From assembly GCF_900110205.1 (NCBI RefSeq), contig NZ_FOCV01000013.1:122499-186498 (forward strand): a stretch of 64,000 nucleotides of DNA, written 5' to 3'. Made by a program: the position numbers and the translations under genes. The notes below the pieces were generated by a model that saw nothing but the letters and a program-made list of their open reading frames with translations, was not told the origin of the DNA and made no database searches. This stretch comes from Rhizobium tibeticum. GTDB taxonomy: Bacteria > Pseudomonadota > Alphaproteobacteria > Rhizobiales > Rhizobiaceae. Positions 8,858 to 18,738 of this stretch are shown here, piece by piece. Every line of letters starts with the position of its first letter. The stretch's first letter is position 1.

Positions 8858-10276
8858 TCAGGCGACGCGCGCCGGCGTCAGTTTGGCAAGGATGCGAGCG
8901 GCGAGCGCGATCGCCTGTGTGCGCTGCTCGGTAATCGAACTCGACTCCCATGCGACACCGCGCAGCGGATGCCCAATGGCGCTGAGGTTGCGATGAACGC
9001 GACCCTCCTCATTGACGAGGTCCCCCTCAGGCGTCGCATCGATACCGTAGCCGGTGCTATGCGGCCGAACTTCGCCACTTGCAAGCAGGCTCTTGACGAA
9101 AGGATCGGCAATCTGTCGCCAGTCGTGCAACTGATGACCGCGGCAGTCGATGACACCGTCGAACCGTGCGGTCTCGATACCCGTTCCAGTCCCTAGTCTG
9201 GCGACGATCTGGTCTCCCTCGAGGGCAAAGCCAAGCACACGCGCGCGACGGTGGGCCAGCCGGCCTTCGGAGATCACGGTCTCGATGGTCTTGTGGCTCT
9301 CCGGCGCCGATCGGTGTGCTGTAACATCCCAATAGGCTCGCAGATGCCTGATGAAACGCAACCGCTCACGATCACTCGCGCCCTGCCACAAGGACAGGAT
9401 ATGGGGCCGGATCGCGAGAGGCAAGCCCTGCCAGTCCGTACCGGCTGCCGCGATCGCGCGCCGCTCCGCCTTCACGCGCGACAGCAGATCGCGCGCCGTC
9501 ACCGGCAACGGCCCCTCAGCGAGAAAATCGCGGGCGGCGGGGACGGTTCTGCGTCCGTCCACGAACTGACCACGGCGCGATATCACCCGGTAGCGGCCGC
9601 GATTGCCTCTCGCTTCCATGCTGGCAACCGCATCGACCATCGACAGGCTGGAACCGATCAGGAGAATCTCCTCGCAGCCGGTCAGGCGGTCAAGCGCATC
9701 GGCGTCCCAGGGACTGGCTGCAAAGCGCGCGTGACTTGCAAGAGCGGCCTCAGCTTCGGACAGTCGTGGCTGGAACACGCCAAGCGCCAACACGGCCTCG
9801 TCGGCCTCCACGACCGTACCGTCAGCTGTCGTGATGCGGATCCGGTGCGGTGTGGAAACCAGCGCAGATGCCGACGACCTGACATGCCGCAGCGTCGACC
9901 CAAACCGCGCACTCGCAACGGCACGGGCAAGCTCGTCGCGAACATAGGTTCCGTAAAGATAGCGCGGCGGACTACTTGAGCTGACGTCGACGGGCGGCAC
10001 CCAGCCGTTGACGGCGCCGTTGTCGACAAGCCAGCGTGACAGATGGCCGGGGTCGTCGGGGTAGAGCGAAAAGATTTCAGCCGGTCCATTCACAAGGTGG
10101 ACGGGGTCGGGCGTGCTGTAGGCGACCCCTCGGCCAAGCTCGGCACGCCGCTCGATCACAGTGATCGCAAGCGGCACTTCAGTCCGTTCCAGAAGCTTCA
10201 ACGCTGTCACCGCCCCGGCAAAGCCGCCGCCAACAATAGTTACCGAATGATGCGGAATATGATCATCGATGCGCAA
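8858..10276 (-). CDS. FAD/NAD(P)-binding protein (paralogue of 24081-25456)
   Basis: A Rossmann dinucleotide motif SVTIVGGGFAGAVTALKLLE lies close to the N-terminus. GRGVAYSTPDPVHLVNGPAE and LLIGSSLSMVDAVASMEARG (a second Rossmann site) follow, so it is a two-dinucleotide FAD/NAD(P) oxidoreductase-like protein of the family often annotated as hydroxyacylglutathione-type or YdhS-like. I place the start at a TTG (10276-10274) preceded by GAGAGGAGG on the minus strand; the upstream ATG at 10336 has no ribosome site. It is about 472 residues and the last gene of the leftward operon that begins at 18738. A role as a flavin donor or substrate oxidase for the monooxygenases is possible but unproven. 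Confidence 0.82.
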   Translation of the reverse strand: MRIDDHIPHHSVTIVGGGFAGAVTALKLLERTEVPLAITVIERRAELGRGVAYSTPDPVHLVNGPAEIFSLYPDDPGHLSRWLVDNGAVNGWVPPVDVSSSSPPRYLYGTYVRDELARAVASARFGSTLRHVRSSASALVSTPHRIRITTADGTVVEADEAVLALGVFQPRLSEAEAALASHARFAASPWDADALDRLTGCEEILLIGSSLSMVDAVASMEARGNRGRYRVISRRGQFVDGRRTVPAARDFLAEGPLPVTARDLLSRVKAERRAIAAAGTDWQGLPLAIRPHILSLWQGASDRERLRFIRHLRAYWDVTAHRSAPESHKTIETVISEGRLAHRRARVLGFALEGDQIVARLGTGTGIETARFDGVIDCRGHQLHDWRQIADPFVKSLLASGEVRPHSTGYGIDATPEGDLVNEEGRVHRNLSAIGHPLRGVAWESSSITEQRTQAIALAARILAKLTPARVA

Positions 10277-10362
10277 TGAACCTCCTCTCCCGTCGGCAAT
10301 GACAGGGCCTGGTAGATCGTGGTGAAAAATCGGCATGCGAAGGCAAGCCGTGCGAAACGTTG

Positions 10363-11325
10363 CTACGCGATCAAGCGGCGACGACTGCGGCGGTGGCCTT
10401 CGAGCAGATCAAGGGCATTTCGGCCGGCAACCAAGTGCGCTTCATGGTCGCTCAGCCCGGCCGCCGCGAATGCTTTTGCAAGCTCTTCCTGCGTCGGACC
10501 GTGTTCAAGGATCGGCCAGTCGCTCCCGACCAGAACATGATCGGCACCGACGAGACTGGTGACGAACCGGAGGAAACGCGCTTCCGACGGCATGATGTCG
10601 ATGTAGAGATGCCGCCGCTTTCCGGCAGATGCGCTGGCGAAAATCGACGGCAGTTCGCCGAACGGACCAGTCAGCGCCAATGCCGCGACGCCAAGGGCTG
10701 TGATGACGACCCGAAGCTCGGGCAACTCCTCGAAAACGCCCGATGTCACAAGCGAGATCGCGGCGGCCGCGTTGATGGTGCCTCGGCTCAGGCGGGTACC
10801 AAGCCGGCCAAGTCCGGCCAGTTGGCTCGAAAGTGGCTCGGGGTTGATTGGATGCAGGAAGACGGGGACGCCCAGTTCGGCAGCAACTTTCAGGACAGGC
10901 CTGGCCTCCGGCGCGTCAATCAGCCTGGTCCCCTTTGCGCTGTCGAGAAATAAGCCGGACAGATTGAGATCAAGTATGGCGCGTCGCGCTTCGACGGCCG
11001 CTGCCTCGCCACCGAATGCGTCCACCGTCGCCAATGCGAACAGACGGTCGGGATGGTGCGCAACCGTGGCTGCCAGATCGTCGTTCAGCCTGCGGCTGAC
11101 GTCCCCGAGATCGGCATCGGGTGCGGCGACCATGGACAGCGCCACACCAATCACGCGACGCGCAATCCCGGCTGCGTCGCTGTCGGCAATCAGTGCATCG
11201 ATATCTGAGATTTTTGTTCCGATGCGAGCCCACAGGGGATCGAGCGGACGGTCGGGCGCGCGGTAGATCTCCCAGCCCTGCGGCAGCAAATGCGTATGAA
11301 AATCGACGATGTTGAGCTTGCCCAT
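10363..11325 (-). CDS. Amidohydrolase, PF04909 type
   Basis: A 320-residue TIM-barrel metal hydrolase. The HxH metal site VDFHTHLLP (H10, H12) opens the protein, a later VFLHPIN supplies another histidine, and VLVGSDWPILEHG near the C-terminus gives the usual aspartate. This family hydrolyses or decarboxylates aromatic and lactone-like substrates. It sits two bases downstream of the monooxygenase gene (stop at 11328) in the leftward operon, so it may process the oxygenated or desulfonated product. The substrate is unknown. Confidence 0.85.
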   Translation of the reverse strand: MGKLNIVDFHTHLLPQGWEIYRAPDRPLDPLWARIGTKISDIDALIADSDAAGIARRVIGVALSMVAAPDADLGDVSRRLNDDLAATVAHHPDRLFALATVDAFGGEAAAVEARRAILDLNLSGLFLDSAKGTRLIDAPEARPVLKVAAELGVPVFLHPINPEPLSSQLAGLGRLGTRLSRGTINAAAAISLVTSGVFEELPELRVVITALGVAALALTGPFGELPSIFASASAGKRRHLYIDIMPSEARFLRFVTSLVGADHVLVGSDWPILEHGPTQEELAKAFAAAGLSDHEAHLVAGRNALDLLEGHRRSRRRLIA

Positions 11326-11327
11326 GG

Positions 11328-12416
11328 TTACTCCGCAGCGGAGCGTGATTTGCGTGCGGCAATGCCTACCTTGACGAGGGGCGCGACATCGCGCCCGTAG
11401 GTCACCGTGTCTTCGGTCGGATAGAAGCCTCGCATCAGGAAGTTGGAGACGCCGGCGTCATAGTAATCGAGGATCGCTTCGGCGACTTGGTCCGGCGTAC
11501 CCACGAGTGCCGTCGAGTTGCCGGCGGCACCGCTGACCGCTGCGACCTCAGTCCACAGGCGCTTGTCGAGGACCTTGCCGCGGGCGGCTGCTTCCCGCAG
11601 ACGCACCGAGCCGATGTTTGATGGCAATGTTTCGCCATTGCCGCCGGGCCGGGCTATCGACTTGACCTTCTGCAGGATGGAACTGGCCTTTTCCCATGCC
11701 TTGTCTTCGGTCTCCGCAACAACGATCCGGAAGGCGATGGTGAAGCGGATGTCATCGGCGCGCCCGAAAGGTTCAGCGGCCGTGCGCACCTTGCCGATCG
11801 TTTCGCGCACGCCATCGAGCGGTTCGCCCCACAGCGCGTATATGTCCGCGTGCTTGCCGGCGACCTTGAAGGCAGCCTCAGACGAACCGCCGAAAGAGAT
11901 CGGAATCCGTGATTGCCGGAATGGCCTGACCTGTGAAACCGCACCCTTAACCTTGTAGAATTCGCCTTCGTGATCGAAAGGCTCTTCGCTTTCCCAGACG
12001 TTCTTGAGAACTGTCAGATATTCGTCGGTCCGGTCGTAGCGTCTGTCGTGATCGAGGAAATCGCCGTCGCGCTGCTGGTCGGCGTCAGAACCGCCGGTGA
12101 TGATGTGGACCCACAGTCGCCCGTCTGAAAACTGATCGAGTGTCGCGAGCTGGCGCGCCGCAAGCGTCGGCGCCATGAAACCGGTGCGATGAGCAAGGAG
12201 CGCACCGATGCGGCTCGTCCTTGCAAAAAGGTAGGCGGCGATCTGGTTGTTGTCCGGCCAGGTCGAAAACGCACCGATCAGAAGCCGATCGATACCGGCC
12301 TCTTCAGCGGCCGTTGCATGGTTGAGGATATAGTCCTTGTCCACGACCGGTCCCTTGGGTGGCACGATATCCGACCCCTCGCGGTTCGATACGTGACCGA
12401 TGAATTCGAAGCTCAT
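11328..12416 (-). CDS. LLM-class FMN-dependent monooxygenase (SsuD-like)
   Basis: 362 residues from the ATG at 12416, chosen because AAAGGAAGAG precedes it and the family N-terminus MSFEFIGHVSNREGS starts there; the longer frame upstream has no family match. It contains ATLDQFSDGRLWVHIITGGS and RYDRTDEYLTVLKNVWES, close to SsuD alkanesulfonate monooxygenase and relatives. Such enzymes use FMNH2 and O2 to cleave C-S bonds of sulfonates or oxidise sulfones. It lies between the SfnB-like gene (12445) and the amidohydrolase in the leftward operon. Confidence 0.88.
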   Translation of the reverse strand: MSFEFIGHVSNREGSDIVPPKGPVVDKDYILNHATAAEEAGIDRLLIGAFSTWPDNNQIAAYLFARTSRIGALLAHRTGFMAPTLAARQLATLDQFSDGRLWVHIITGGSDADQQRDGDFLDHDRRYDRTDEYLTVLKNVWESEEPFDHEGEFYKVKGAVSQVRPFRQSRIPISFGGSSEAAFKVAGKHADIYALWGEPLDGVRETIGKVRTAAEPFGRADDIRFTIAFRIVVAETEDKAWEKASSILQKVKSIARPGGNGETLPSNIGSVRLREAAARGKVLDKRLWTEVAAVSGAAGNSTALVGTPDQVAEAILDYYDAGVSNFLMRGFYPTEDTVTYGRDVAPLVKVGIAARKSRSAAE

Positions 12417-12444
12417 GAGACACTCTTCCTTTAAGCGGCCGATC

Positions 12445-13698
12445 TCAGAAGACCTTGCCTTCTTCCAGATGCGTCGTGGTTCCGTTGATGTAATAGTCGC
12501 CGACCACCCTCGCCTTGTGCAGCAGCGGGTTGTGGTTGAGCACCGTGCGGATGTTGCGCCAGTGCCGATCGAGATTGAGATGGCGGGAGGTCGCCGACCC
12601 GCCGCCAAGCTCGAAGACGTTGGTGGCGGCCGCAAGCGCGAGTTGCGAAGCGATGATCTGCGTGCGGGCCGTCGTCAACGCGCTTTCGATCAAGGCTGTT
12701 TCGATCGCCTCGGCTTCCCCCCCTGCAAAGGCCACCACCGAGCGATCCAGCGCACGAGCACTCTCGCGGATCAACGTGTCGACAGCAAAGGAGCCTGCAG
12801 CAATCTCACCCAATATCTTCTGCACGAAGGGATCGGCATTGGCCGTCTCGGCCGCACTGTGGGCAGCCGACCGCGCCTGCCTGCGCACATAATCGGTCCC
12901 CTCTGCGAGTGCGCCGCGCACCGCACCTGCCATTGAGGCGGCCAGGTGGAGTTGACGCAACGTCGAGGTATGGCGACCGACAAGCGTGTTCAGACCCCGT
13001 CTGGAGATTTCGTGCGGTAATACCTCGACGTCTTCGAGCATCACGCCGCCGCTGGCCGTCAGCCGTTGGCCCATGCCGTCCCAGTCATCGAGAATGGTGA
13101 TGCCTTTGCGATCCACCGGCAGCAGGACGCTGACGAACTCGTCGTCGTCGTTCCTGGCACTGAAAGAGGCAAAATCGGAAAAAGCTGTCCCCGTCGCATA
13201 CCATTTCCGGCCGTTGAGGCGGTAGGTCTCGCCGGTTCTCGTCAACCGTGTCGTCACTTCGCCGGGGCGCTTCGTGCCTTGCTCGGTGTGAGCGCCCCCG
13301 AAAAGCTTGCCAGTGAGAACGCGGCCGAGCTGCGTTCGGTCGATGGCCGTATTGGGGCTGAGAATAAGGCTTTCGGTGAAATTGAAATGGCTGCGCAGTG
13401 CATGGGCAACGTTTGAATCTGCGACACCGATTGCCATGATCATGTCGATGTAGTCCGCCACAGATCCGCCCGGGCCGCCGAGTGCCACCGGAATGCGTAA
13501 CGCGCCGAGCCCAGCCTCTTTGAAAAGGCGGAAAGCTTCGAAAGGAAGCTCCCTCTCCAGGTCGCGCCTTGCCGCCTCTTGGGATATTTCGGCCGATAGC
13601 GTCGGGATCTTCGCGAGAAGCTCGGAAAGATTGTTCCCCTGCGCAGATAGGCCGGGCGCGGCAGTGGAAGACAGTGCGGAAGGAGCGATATTCGGCAT
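12445..13698 (-). CDS. SfnB/DszC-like flavin-dependent oxygenase (acyl-CoA dehydrogenase fold)
   Basis: A 417-residue protein of acyl-CoA dehydrogenase architecture. The middle domain carries LDDWDGMGQRLTASGGVMLE, the same signature as the two SfnB-like genes at the left edge, and the C-terminus has NLDRHWRNIRTVLNHNPLLH. These features place it in the SfnB/DszC branch, which oxygenates sulfur compounds with reduced flavin. It is 28 bases upstream of the LLM monooxygenase (start 12416), repeating the flavoprotein-plus-LLM pairing seen at 2434/3648. The leftward operon context links it to the Dpp-type transporter. Confidence 0.87.
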   Translation of the reverse strand: MPNIAPSALSSTAAPGLSAQGNNLSELLAKIPTLSAEISQEAARRDLERELPFEAFRLFKEAGLGALRIPVALGGPGGSVADYIDMIMAIGVADSNVAHALRSHFNFTESLILSPNTAIDRTQLGRVLTGKLFGGAHTEQGTKRPGEVTTRLTRTGETYRLNGRKWYATGTAFSDFASFSARNDDDEFVSVLLPVDRKGITILDDWDGMGQRLTASGGVMLEDVEVLPHEISRRGLNTLVGRHTSTLRQLHLAASMAGAVRGALAEGTDYVRRQARSAAHSAAETANADPFVQKILGEIAAGSFAVDTLIRESARALDRSVVAFAGGEAEAIETALIESALTTARTQIIASQLALAAATNVFELGGGSATSRHLNLDRHWRNIRTVLNHNPLLHKARVVGDYYINGTTTHLEEGKVF

Positions 13699-13768
13699 TC
13701 AGGAACCTTCTCGGCGCTAAGGAAAAGAATGGAAGGATCCGCCAGCGGGGCGGATCCTCGAGGCATAT

Positions 13769-14826
13769 TCAGGCAACGGCGCGCGTCAGCGGCACCACAT
13801 TGTCGATGCCGGAAGCAGTACTGCGCGGCACGCGGCCTTCGACCGGATGGCTGGGATCGTTGAAACCGGGCGTCGAGGGGTGCCTGTAGTGACCAGCCGA
13901 TCGACCAGTGCCTCATCCTCAGCATCGAGCTTGACGTCGAGCGCGCGGATGTAGCTGTCCCAGTGCTCTTCCGTGCGTGGACCGGTGATGGCCGCCGAGA
14001 TCAGCTTGTTGTTGAGCACCCAGGCAAGCGCGAATTCCGTCGGTGAAATCCCCTTGCGGGCGGCATGAGCGGCGATCTCGGTTGCAATGGCAATCGATTC
14101 AGGACGCCATTCTGTCTCTAGGATGCGCTTGTCGCCACGACCGGCACGGGTGTCGGCGGCTGGCTCCTTGCCGGGTTCGTACTTGCCCGTCAGGACGCCG
14201 CGGGCAAGTGGCGAGTAGGAAACGACGCCGAGGCCGTAGTGATGGGCTGCAGGTAGCTGCTCTGCTTCGGCGGTGCGGTTGACGATGTTGTAGAGCGGCT
14301 GGCTTGCTACCGGACGATCGATGCCGAGCTCATCGGCAAGATGAGCAATCTCGGCGATCCGCCAGCCACGGAAGTTCGAGACGCCGAAATAGCGCAGCTT
14401 GCCAGCGCGGATGAGGTCTGCAATGGCGCGCACCGGCTCTTCCAAAGGCGCGTCAAAGACAGCTCTGTGGAAATAGAGGATGTCGATATAGTCGGTGTTG
14501 AGGCGGCGCAGCGAATTCTCGACCGTCTCGATCACCCACTTGCGCGAATGGCCGCCGAGGTTCGGACCCTTCTTGTGGGAGTTGACGAACTTGGTTGCCA
14601 GTACCCAGTGATCTCGATGCGCCTTGATGCCTTTGCCGACGACCTCTTCCGATTTGCCGTCGTGATAGACATCGGCGGTATCGATGAAGTTAATCCCCTG
14701 CTCGCGTGCCTTGTCGATGATGCGGAAAGCGACATCGTCAGGCGTCGGCCCACCAAACATCATGGTTCCCAAGCTGAGCGGTGATACCTTCAGCGCACTG
14801 CGCCCCAGATAGCGATAATCGACCAT
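13769..14826 (-). CDS. Aldo/keto reductase, C-terminus frameshifted
   Basis: The start is the ATG at 14826 (MVDYRYLGRSALKVSPLSLG), after CAAGGAGAAG. AKR motifs are clear: FIDTADVYHDGKSEEVVGKG, a WVLATKFVN lysine segment, DYIDILYFHRAV and YFGVSNFRGW. The family's usual ending (HPSTPGFNDPSHPVEGRVPR, then about 16 residues to the TGA at 13769) lies one frame off. Restoring one C near 13881-13884 joins it; as written the reading frame instead runs to 13786 with an unrelated tail. AKRs use NADPH to reduce aldehydes or ketones; here it may handle a carbonyl released by monooxygenase cleavage. It is 70 bases upstream of the 13698 start in the same operon. Confidence 0.85.
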
Positions 14827-14839
14827 TTTCTTCTCCTTG

Positions 14840-15775
14840 TTACTGAGCGTGGTGACAGGCAGCGGCGTGGCCGGTGCCGAACTGGCGCAACGTCGGGTCT
14901 TCGGCCCTGCAGATAGCGGTTGCGAGCGGACAGCGCGTATGGAAACGACAACCGGCAGGCGGATTGTGCGGGCTCGGCAGATCGCCAGTGATGGGCGCGG
15001 CCTGCTTGCGGCGCGACGGATCGGGGACGGCTGCGAGCAGCGCTTGCGTGTAGGGATGCTTCGCATTGGCCCAGAGCTCGCTTGTCGGGGCACTTTCGAC
15101 AATGCGCCCCAGATACATCACGAGCACGCGATCGGCGAAATAGCGCACGACCGAAAGATCGTGCGAAATGAAGAGGTAGGAAAGCGACAGCTCGGTCTTC
15201 ATTTCTACCAGCAGATTGAGGATCTGTGCCTGGATGGAAAGATCGAGTGCTGAAACCGGCTCGTCGCAGATGACCAGTTCCGGTTGCAGGATGAGGGCAC
15301 GGGCGATCCCGATGCGCTGGCGCTGACCGCCTGAGAATTCGTGCGGATAGCGATCGAGTGCGTCGGCGGGAAGCCCTACATGGGCAACCATCTGAGCCGC
15401 AATCGCCTCGCGGCGCTTGCGCTCGCCAACGCCATGAACGGCAAGCGGCGCAGTCAGGATGGCGCGGATCGTCTGCCGTGGATTGAGGGACGCGAACGGA
15501 TCCTGGAAGATCATCTGGATGCTGCGGCGGACCGATTGCAGCTCGCTGCCGGACATGGCGGTCACGTCCCTGCCCTTGAAGGTCACACTCCCCGAGGATG
15601 GGTCGACGAGCCGCACCAGCGATTTGCCGAGCGTGGACTTGCCGCAGCCCGACTCCCCGACCAGCGCCACCGTCTCGCTTTCGGCGATCTCCAGCGAGAC
15701 GCCGTCGACAGCACGCACGGTGCCGGTGGTTCCCGGATAGTGGGTCGAAAGCCGATCAACCGACAGGAGCGACAT
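14840..15775 (-). CDS. Peptide-type ABC transporter ATPase (DppF/OppF-like)
   Basis: About 311 residues from the ATG at 15775, chosen for the GGAGGTCGCCC ribosome site; the longer upstream frame overlaps the DppD-like gene without family similarity. It has Walker A GESGCGKST, the signature LSGGQ-like FSGGQRQRIGIARAL, Walker B LVICDEPVSALD and a C-terminal Opp/Dpp region with cysteines (CRFHTRCPLATAICR). It pairs with the ATPase encoded upstream (15756-16748) to drive the permeases. It overlaps that gene by 20 bases. Confidence 0.92.
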   Translation of the reverse strand: MSLLSVDRLSTHYPGTTGTVRAVDGVSLEIAESETVALVGESGCGKSTLGKSLVRLVDPSSGSVTFKGRDVTAMSGSELQSVRRSIQMIFQDPFASLNPRQTIRAILTAPLAVHGVGERKRREAIAAQMVAHVGLPADALDRYPHEFSGGQRQRIGIARALILQPELVICDEPVSALDLSIQAQILNLLVEMKTELSLSYLFISHDLSVVRYFADRVLVMYLGRIVESAPTSELWANAKHPYTQALLAAVPDPSRRKQAAPITGDLPSPHNPPAGCRFHTRCPLATAICRAEDPTLRQFGTGHAAACHHAQ

Positions 15776-16748
15776 GGGCGACCTCCGCAATTGCTGGAAC
15801 ATAGGGGCACGCAACCTGCCGACCGGCCGAAAGAGCGGTGAGCTGAGGGACACTGGAGCCGCAGGCCGGCCGCGCGACGGGACAGCGCGGGCGGAAGGAG
15901 CAGCCCTTCTCGCCGGCGGCTGACACGATCGAGCCCGGGATTTCTAAGAGCGGGCCGTCACGGTAGTGATAGTCGGCCTTCAGGCGCGGCGAGGCCGACA
16001 GCAGGCCGTGCGTATAGGGATGGTAGGGCGTCTCGAACACCTGATCGGGCAACCCCTCCTCGATCTTGCGCCCGGCATACATGACGACGACGCGGTCTGC
16101 CCATTGTGCGACGATGCCAAGATCGTGGGTAATAAGGATGACGGCCATCTGCAGCTGGACGCGAAGATTGTCGAGCAGTTGCAGCACTTGCGCCTGTATC
16201 GTCACGTCCAGCGCGGTCGTGGCTTCATCGGCGATCAAAAGTTTCGGATTGCAGGCAACGGCAATCGCGATCATGACGCGCTGGCGCATTCCGCCAGAAA
16301 GCTGGTGAGGATATTCGTCGATACGACGGGCGGCTTCCGGAATACTGACGAGATCCAATAGCGCGATGGCGCGCTCGCGAGCCTGGCGCCGGGTCAGATT
16401 CTCGTGAATGCGCAGCACCTCCATGATCTGATCACCGATCGTCAGCACCGGATTGAGCGATGTCATCGGCTCCTGAAAGATCATCGCGATATCGCGGCCA
16501 CGAATGCGGCGCAGCTCGCGTTCGGAAAGACCTGTAAGATCGCGGCCGCCGAAGAGGATCTGTCCGCCGGCGCGTGCCTGCCGCGGCAGCAACCCCATCA
16601 GACCAAGCGCCGTCAGCGACTTGCCCGAGCCGGATTCGCCGACGATCGCCAGCATCTCGCCCGGATTTGCAAAAAAGCTGACGCCCTTGACAGGCTCGGC
16701 AGACGGGAAGCGCACCGAGAAATCGGAAACCTGCAGGAGCTTTGTCAT
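15756..16748 (-). CDS. Peptide-type ABC transporter ATPase (DppD/OppD-like)
   Basis: A 330-residue ATPase with Walker A GESGSGKS, Q-loop IFQEPMTSLNPV, signature LSGGMRQRVMIAIAV, Walker B LLIADEATTALD and the Opp/Dpp C-terminal cysteine region (CSFRPRCPVARPACG). Its start overlaps the stop of the permease gene by one base (TGATG), indicating coupled translation. It forms the nucleotide-binding heterodimer with the product of 14840-15775. Confidence 0.93.
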   Translation of the reverse strand: MTKLLQVSDFSVRFPSAEPVKGVSFFANPGEMLAIVGESGSGKSLTALGLMGLLPRQARAGGQILFGGRDLTGLSERELRRIRGRDIAMIFQEPMTSLNPVLTIGDQIMEVLRIHENLTRRQARERAIALLDLVSIPEAARRIDEYPHQLSGGMRQRVMIAIAVACNPKLLIADEATTALDVTIQAQVLQLLDNLRVQLQMAVILITHDLGIVAQWADRVVVMYAGRKIEEGLPDQVFETPYHPYTHGLLSASPRLKADYHYRDGPLLEIPGSIVSAAGEKGCSFRPRCPVARPACGSSVPQLTALSAGRQVACPYVPAIAEVAHVAPVG

Positions 16749-17752
16749 CAGCGTTCCTCCGAAAAACGCGGGTTGAGCGCATCATTGAGACCGTCGCCGA
16801 TCAGGTTGAGAGCAAGCACCGTGAAGACGATCGCAAGACCAGGCAGCGCCGTCAGGTACCAGGCGGTGCGGATGACGTCGCGTCCCGCACCGATCATCGA
16901 GCCCCAGGACACACGGTTGGGATCGCCGAGCCCCATGAAGGAAAGCGCCGATTCCATCAAAATGGCGCTTGCCACCATCACCGAGGAGGTGACGATCAGC
17001 GGCGGCAGGGCGTTCGGCAGGATCTCTCGGAAGATGATGCGCGCATGGCCGAAGCCGAGGCTGCGGGCGGCGAGCACGTAGTCCTTCTCGCGAATGGCCC
17101 TGAATTCGGCGCGGGTCAGCCGCGCCACGGTCGGCCAACTGACGATCGCGATCGCAACCGTGACGGTTGCTGTCGTCGGCTGGGCAATGGCCACGAGGAC
17201 GACAAGCAGCACAAAGCTCGGAATGGTCTGGAATATCTCGATGAACTTGACAAGCACATCGTCGACCAGGCCGCCGAAATATCCCGCGACGGCACCGATG
17301 GCAATCCCGGCCGTCAGTCCAAGTGCGGTGGCTGCAAGCCCAACGGTCAGGGAGATCCGCGCCCCATGGACGATGCCGGCCAGCACATCACGCCCCATGG
17401 AGTCGGTGCCAAGCGGATAGGCTGGATTCTGGCCCGGCCAGAGGAATGGCCTCGCCACCATCTCCAGCGGATCGCCCGGATAGAGGAGTGGAGCAAACAA
17501 AGCTGAAAGAGCAACGGCGAGGAGGATGCCTGTGCCAAAGAGTGCATTGGGATTGGCTAGGAAGACCTTCACCTCTCGCCGCATGCCGCGCCAGGCCGTG
17601 CCAGACACCGACGCACGCACGTCGGGCGCATGGATATGTGTCCAGCGCGGCGGTTTGGGCGGGGCCGGCGCCGGCTGGCTGTCCTCGAGCTTTGCCTGCG
17701 GCGCAAAGTCGATCGCCCGACCGGCAAGAGTTCCAAGTTTTGGACTGTTCAT
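16748..17752 (-). CDS. Peptide-type ABC transporter permease (DppC/OppC-like)
   Basis: 334 residues from the ATG at 17752, which overlaps the upstream permease stop by four bases (ATGA); a longer start at 17782 is less likely. It has about five to six membrane spans, a large N-terminal cytoplasmic segment rich in prolines, and the coupling EAA-like loop AARSLGFGHARIIFREILPN. GTDSMGRDVLAGIVHGARIS is typical of DppC. It is the second permease of the inner-membrane channel. Confidence 0.93.
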   Translation of the reverse strand: MNSPKLGTLAGRAIDFAPQAKLEDSQPAPAPPKPPRWTHIHAPDVRASVSGTAWRGMRREVKVFLANPNALFGTGILLAVALSALFAPLLYPGDPLEMVARPFLWPGQNPAYPLGTDSMGRDVLAGIVHGARISLTVGLAATALGLTAGIAIGAVAGYFGGLVDDVLVKFIEIFQTIPSFVLLVVLVAIAQPTTATVTVAIAIVSWPTVARLTRAEFRAIREKDYVLAARSLGFGHARIIFREILPNALPPLIVTSSVMVASAILMESALSFMGLGDPNRVSWGSMIGAGRDVIRTAWYLTALPGLAIVFTVLALNLIGDGLNDALNPRFSEER

Positions 17753-18738
17753 CGACTTGCTCCAATTCGGGGATCGATCCACGCCTGCAAGAGGTCAACG
17801 GCGGCATTGGCGACGATCACGAGGAAGGAAGACAGCAGGAGTATGCCGAGAAGCACGCTGAAATCGCGCGCCATGACGGCTTCGAATGCCAGCCGGCCTA
17901 GTCCCGGCCAACTATAGACAGTCTCGACCACGACCGCGCCGCCCAGCATGCCGCCAAAGTGCATTCCAGCCATCGTCGTAATGGGGATGAGGGCATTGCG
18001 CAGGACGTGGCGCGTCGTCAGCACGAAGGGCGAGACACCCTTGGCGCGTGCCGTGCGCACGAAATCCTGCGACTTGACCTCCAGCATCGAGGCGCGCGTC
18101 AACCGTGCATAGATCGCAAGGTAGAAGAGTGCCAGCGAGGTGGCCGGCAGCACCATGTAGCGCGCCCTGTCGATCAATTCCGGCAATCCCGTCAGCCGCG
18201 AGCCGATCGTGCTGTCGCCGCCGCTCGGCAACCAGCCGAGCTTGACGGAAAACAGAAGAATCAGCATCAGACCGATCCAGAAGCCAGGGATCGAATAAAA
18301 CAGCAGCGAAACGACGGAGATGATGCGGTCAGGCAAACGCCCGGAGAAGGTTGCCATCAGCGAACCGAGCAGCAGCCCGACGGCAATTGCGATCGCCAGC
18401 GCCGCCAGCATCAGCACAAGAGTGCCGGGCAGGCGCTGACCAATCAGATCGGCGACAGGCATGCCGTAGCGCGGGGAGAAGCCCAGGCTGAAGTGCGCGA
18501 GGTTGTTCAGGTAGTTGGCCAGCTGAACAAGGATAGGATTGTCCAGTCCGAAGCGCTCCCGCAACGCGGCCATGGTCTCCACCGTCGCCGAACCCGACTC
18601 TGCCGCCATGACATCGGCCGCATCGCCCGGTGCCAGCTTCAGCAGGAAGAAATTCAAAATGACGATCCCAAGCATTGTGGGAACGGCCTGAATGATCGTC
18701 CTGCCGATGGTTCGTCCGATCCGCCTGTACGCCGACAT
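17749..18738 (-). CDS. Peptide-type ABC transporter permease (DppB/OppB-like)
   Basis: A 329-residue inner-membrane protein. The N-terminal span (ILNFFLLKLAPGDAADVMA), ERFGLDNPILVQLANYL and the coupling motif RTARAKGVSPFVLTTRHVLR are standard for DppB. It is the first gene of the leftward operon that continues through dppCDF-like genes, AKR, SfnB-like, LLM, amidohydrolase and FAD protein. Its promoter region (18739-19018) is shared with the divergent solute-binding protein gene. Confidence 0.93.
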   Translation of the reverse strand: MSAYRRIGRTIGRTIIQAVPTMLGIVILNFFLLKLAPGDAADVMAAESGSATVETMAALRERFGLDNPILVQLANYLNNLAHFSLGFSPRYGMPVADLIGQRLPGTLVLMLAALAIAIAVGLLLGSLMATFSGRLPDRIISVVSLLFYSIPGFWIGLMLILLFSVKLGWLPSGGDSTIGSRLTGLPELIDRARYMVLPATSLALFYLAIYARLTRASMLEVKSQDFVRTARAKGVSPFVLTTRHVLRNALIPITTMAGMHFGGMLGGAVVVETVYSWPGLGRLAFEAVMARDFSVLLGILLLSSFLVIVANAAVDLLQAWIDPRIGASR